Assembly: GCF_002980595.1 (NCBI RefSeq)
Contig: NZ_PVLQ01000012.1
Span: 1-64,000, forward strand
Source of the DNA: Malikia granosa
GTDB taxonomy: Bacteria; Pseudomonadota; Gammaproteobacteria; Burkholderiales; Burkholderiaceae_C
Direction: 5' to 3'
Length of the DNA stretch: 64,000 nucleotides
The notes beneath the pieces were generated by a model, which saw only the letters and a program-made list of their open reading frames with translations, did no database searches and was not told where the DNA came from. Below, one piece after another: positions 63,597-64,000 of the stretch; within the stretch, counting starts at the first letter, position 1, and each line of letters starts with the position of its first letter. The translations under genes and the position numbers were made by a program.

Positions 63597-64000
63597 TCAG
63601 AGCGCCGCGTTGAAGAACTCGCCCGCCATGACCTGGAGGTCGGCGGCGATGCGCGGCTGGAATTCCATCTGGTCGAGCACGTCGCGCTGCAGGTCGATGC
63701 CGGGGGCAAGCTCGAACAGCTCGACGCCCTCGGGGGTCAGGCGGAAGCTGGCGCGCTCGGTCAGGTACAGCACCTGCTGGCCGCGCACCAGGCCCTGCGG
63801 GCCGCTGAAGGTGATCTGGTCGACCTGCTTGACCAGCTTCCTGACGCCGCCCTGCTGCAGCACGCGCATCTGGCCGTCGCCGGTCGCGAGCTTGACGCCC
63901 TTGGCGGCAAAAGTGCCGCAGAACACCACCTTCTTCGCATTCTGCGCGATGTCGATGAAGCCGCCGGGGCCGACCGTGATGCCGCCCAGGCGCGAGACGT
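63597..64000 (-). CDS. acyl-CoA:carboxylate CoA-transferase, C-terminal part
   Basis: The last 134 codons of a gene that continues past the window end. The text LGGITVGPGGFIDIAQNAKK, then VVFCGTFAAKG, and TPEGVELFELAPGIDLQRDV match the C-terminal half of the propionate/acetate CoA-transferase (Pct, YdiF) family. The catalytic glutamate region lies outside. It is probably the CoA activation step of the adjacent pathway. Confidence 0.85.
   Translation of the reverse strand, partial: VSRLGGITVGPGGFIDIAQNAKKVVFCGTFAAKGVKLATGDGQMRVLQQGGVRKLVKQVDQITFSGPQGLVRGQQVLYLTERASFRLTPEGVELFELAPGIDLQRDVLDQMEFQPRIAADLQVMAGEFFNAAL

Noticed and set aside
1-64000. CRISPR arrays, insertion sequences, tRNA, rRNA or 4.5S RNA genes
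   Set aside because: No regularly spaced repeats, transposase frames with terminal inverted repeats, or tRNA-like cloverleaf signatures were seen on either strand by reading; a dedicated search was not possible.

Overview
The window is about 64 kb of high-GC DNA in which nearly every base belongs to a gene. Gene content and order point to a betaproteobacterium of the Burkholderiales, most likely Comamonadaceae or a near relative. Supporting signs are a metX-metW pair, an argJ / DUF815 / mutT / yacG / zapD / coaE / pilD block, the betaproteobacterial type of gshA, many TRAP transporters and a CcsA-like/PilC neighbourhood. No tRNA, rRNA, insertion sequence, phage gene or CRISPR array was seen.

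Positions 1-45,000 are mostly housekeeping. They hold pgi (cut by the window edge), an enoyl-CoA hydratase relative, ilvD, metX-metW behind a SAM-II-like riboswitch, a formate/nitrite-type channel, a glycine-rich RRM protein, kdsD-kdsC-lptC, a CPA2 cation/proton antiporter, an M20 peptidase gene broken by one amber codon, a chemoreceptor and an MFS transporter. Then follow gshA-kup-gshB, a class II glutamine amidotransferase, pyrF, argJ, a DUF815 ATPase, mutT, yacG, zapD, coaE and pilD. A four-gene signalling operon (28.2-36.0 kb) sits between pilD and pilC. It encodes a membrane GAF protein, a 1350-residue hybrid histidine kinase, a second membrane GAF protein with a cache-like sensor, and an HD-GYP response regulator. 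The three membrane proteins carry visibly paralogous GAF domains. After pilC come accB-accC-prmA, a histone-H1-like protein, ampD, a PP0621-type protein, a CcsA-like protein, ffh and a COG3235-like membrane protein.

Positions 45,000-64,000 are a catabolic region. An IclR regulator is divergent from a two-gene unit that looks like 3-dehydroshikimate dehydratase (QuiC) split into its two domains. Facing it on the minus strand are TRAP transporter genes dctQMP, then aroQ and aroE copies that look catabolic, and AEC and EamA exporters. A TetR regulator lies at the head of this set, and the same ACKAAC-N2-GTTMGT palindrome occurs in front of dctQ and of aroQ, with a weaker copy in the tetR start region. 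I infer import of quinate/shikimate-type hydroaromatic acids and conversion to protocatechuate. Next is an AraC/PobR-like regulator, a second TRAP system (dctP, a terminator, dctQ, dctM) and, divergent across an AT-rich 870-bp gap, an SDR, a KstD-like flavoprotein and a NIPSNAP protein. These face a second SDR and a CoA-transferase cut by the window end. This looks like a pathway that oxidises or aromatises an alicyclic ring; the substrate cannot be read from the sequence.

The best candidates for something undescribed are the three-GAF/HD-GYP signalling operon, the KstD-like alicyclic catabolic cluster and the TetR regulon joining transport to aroQ-aroE.
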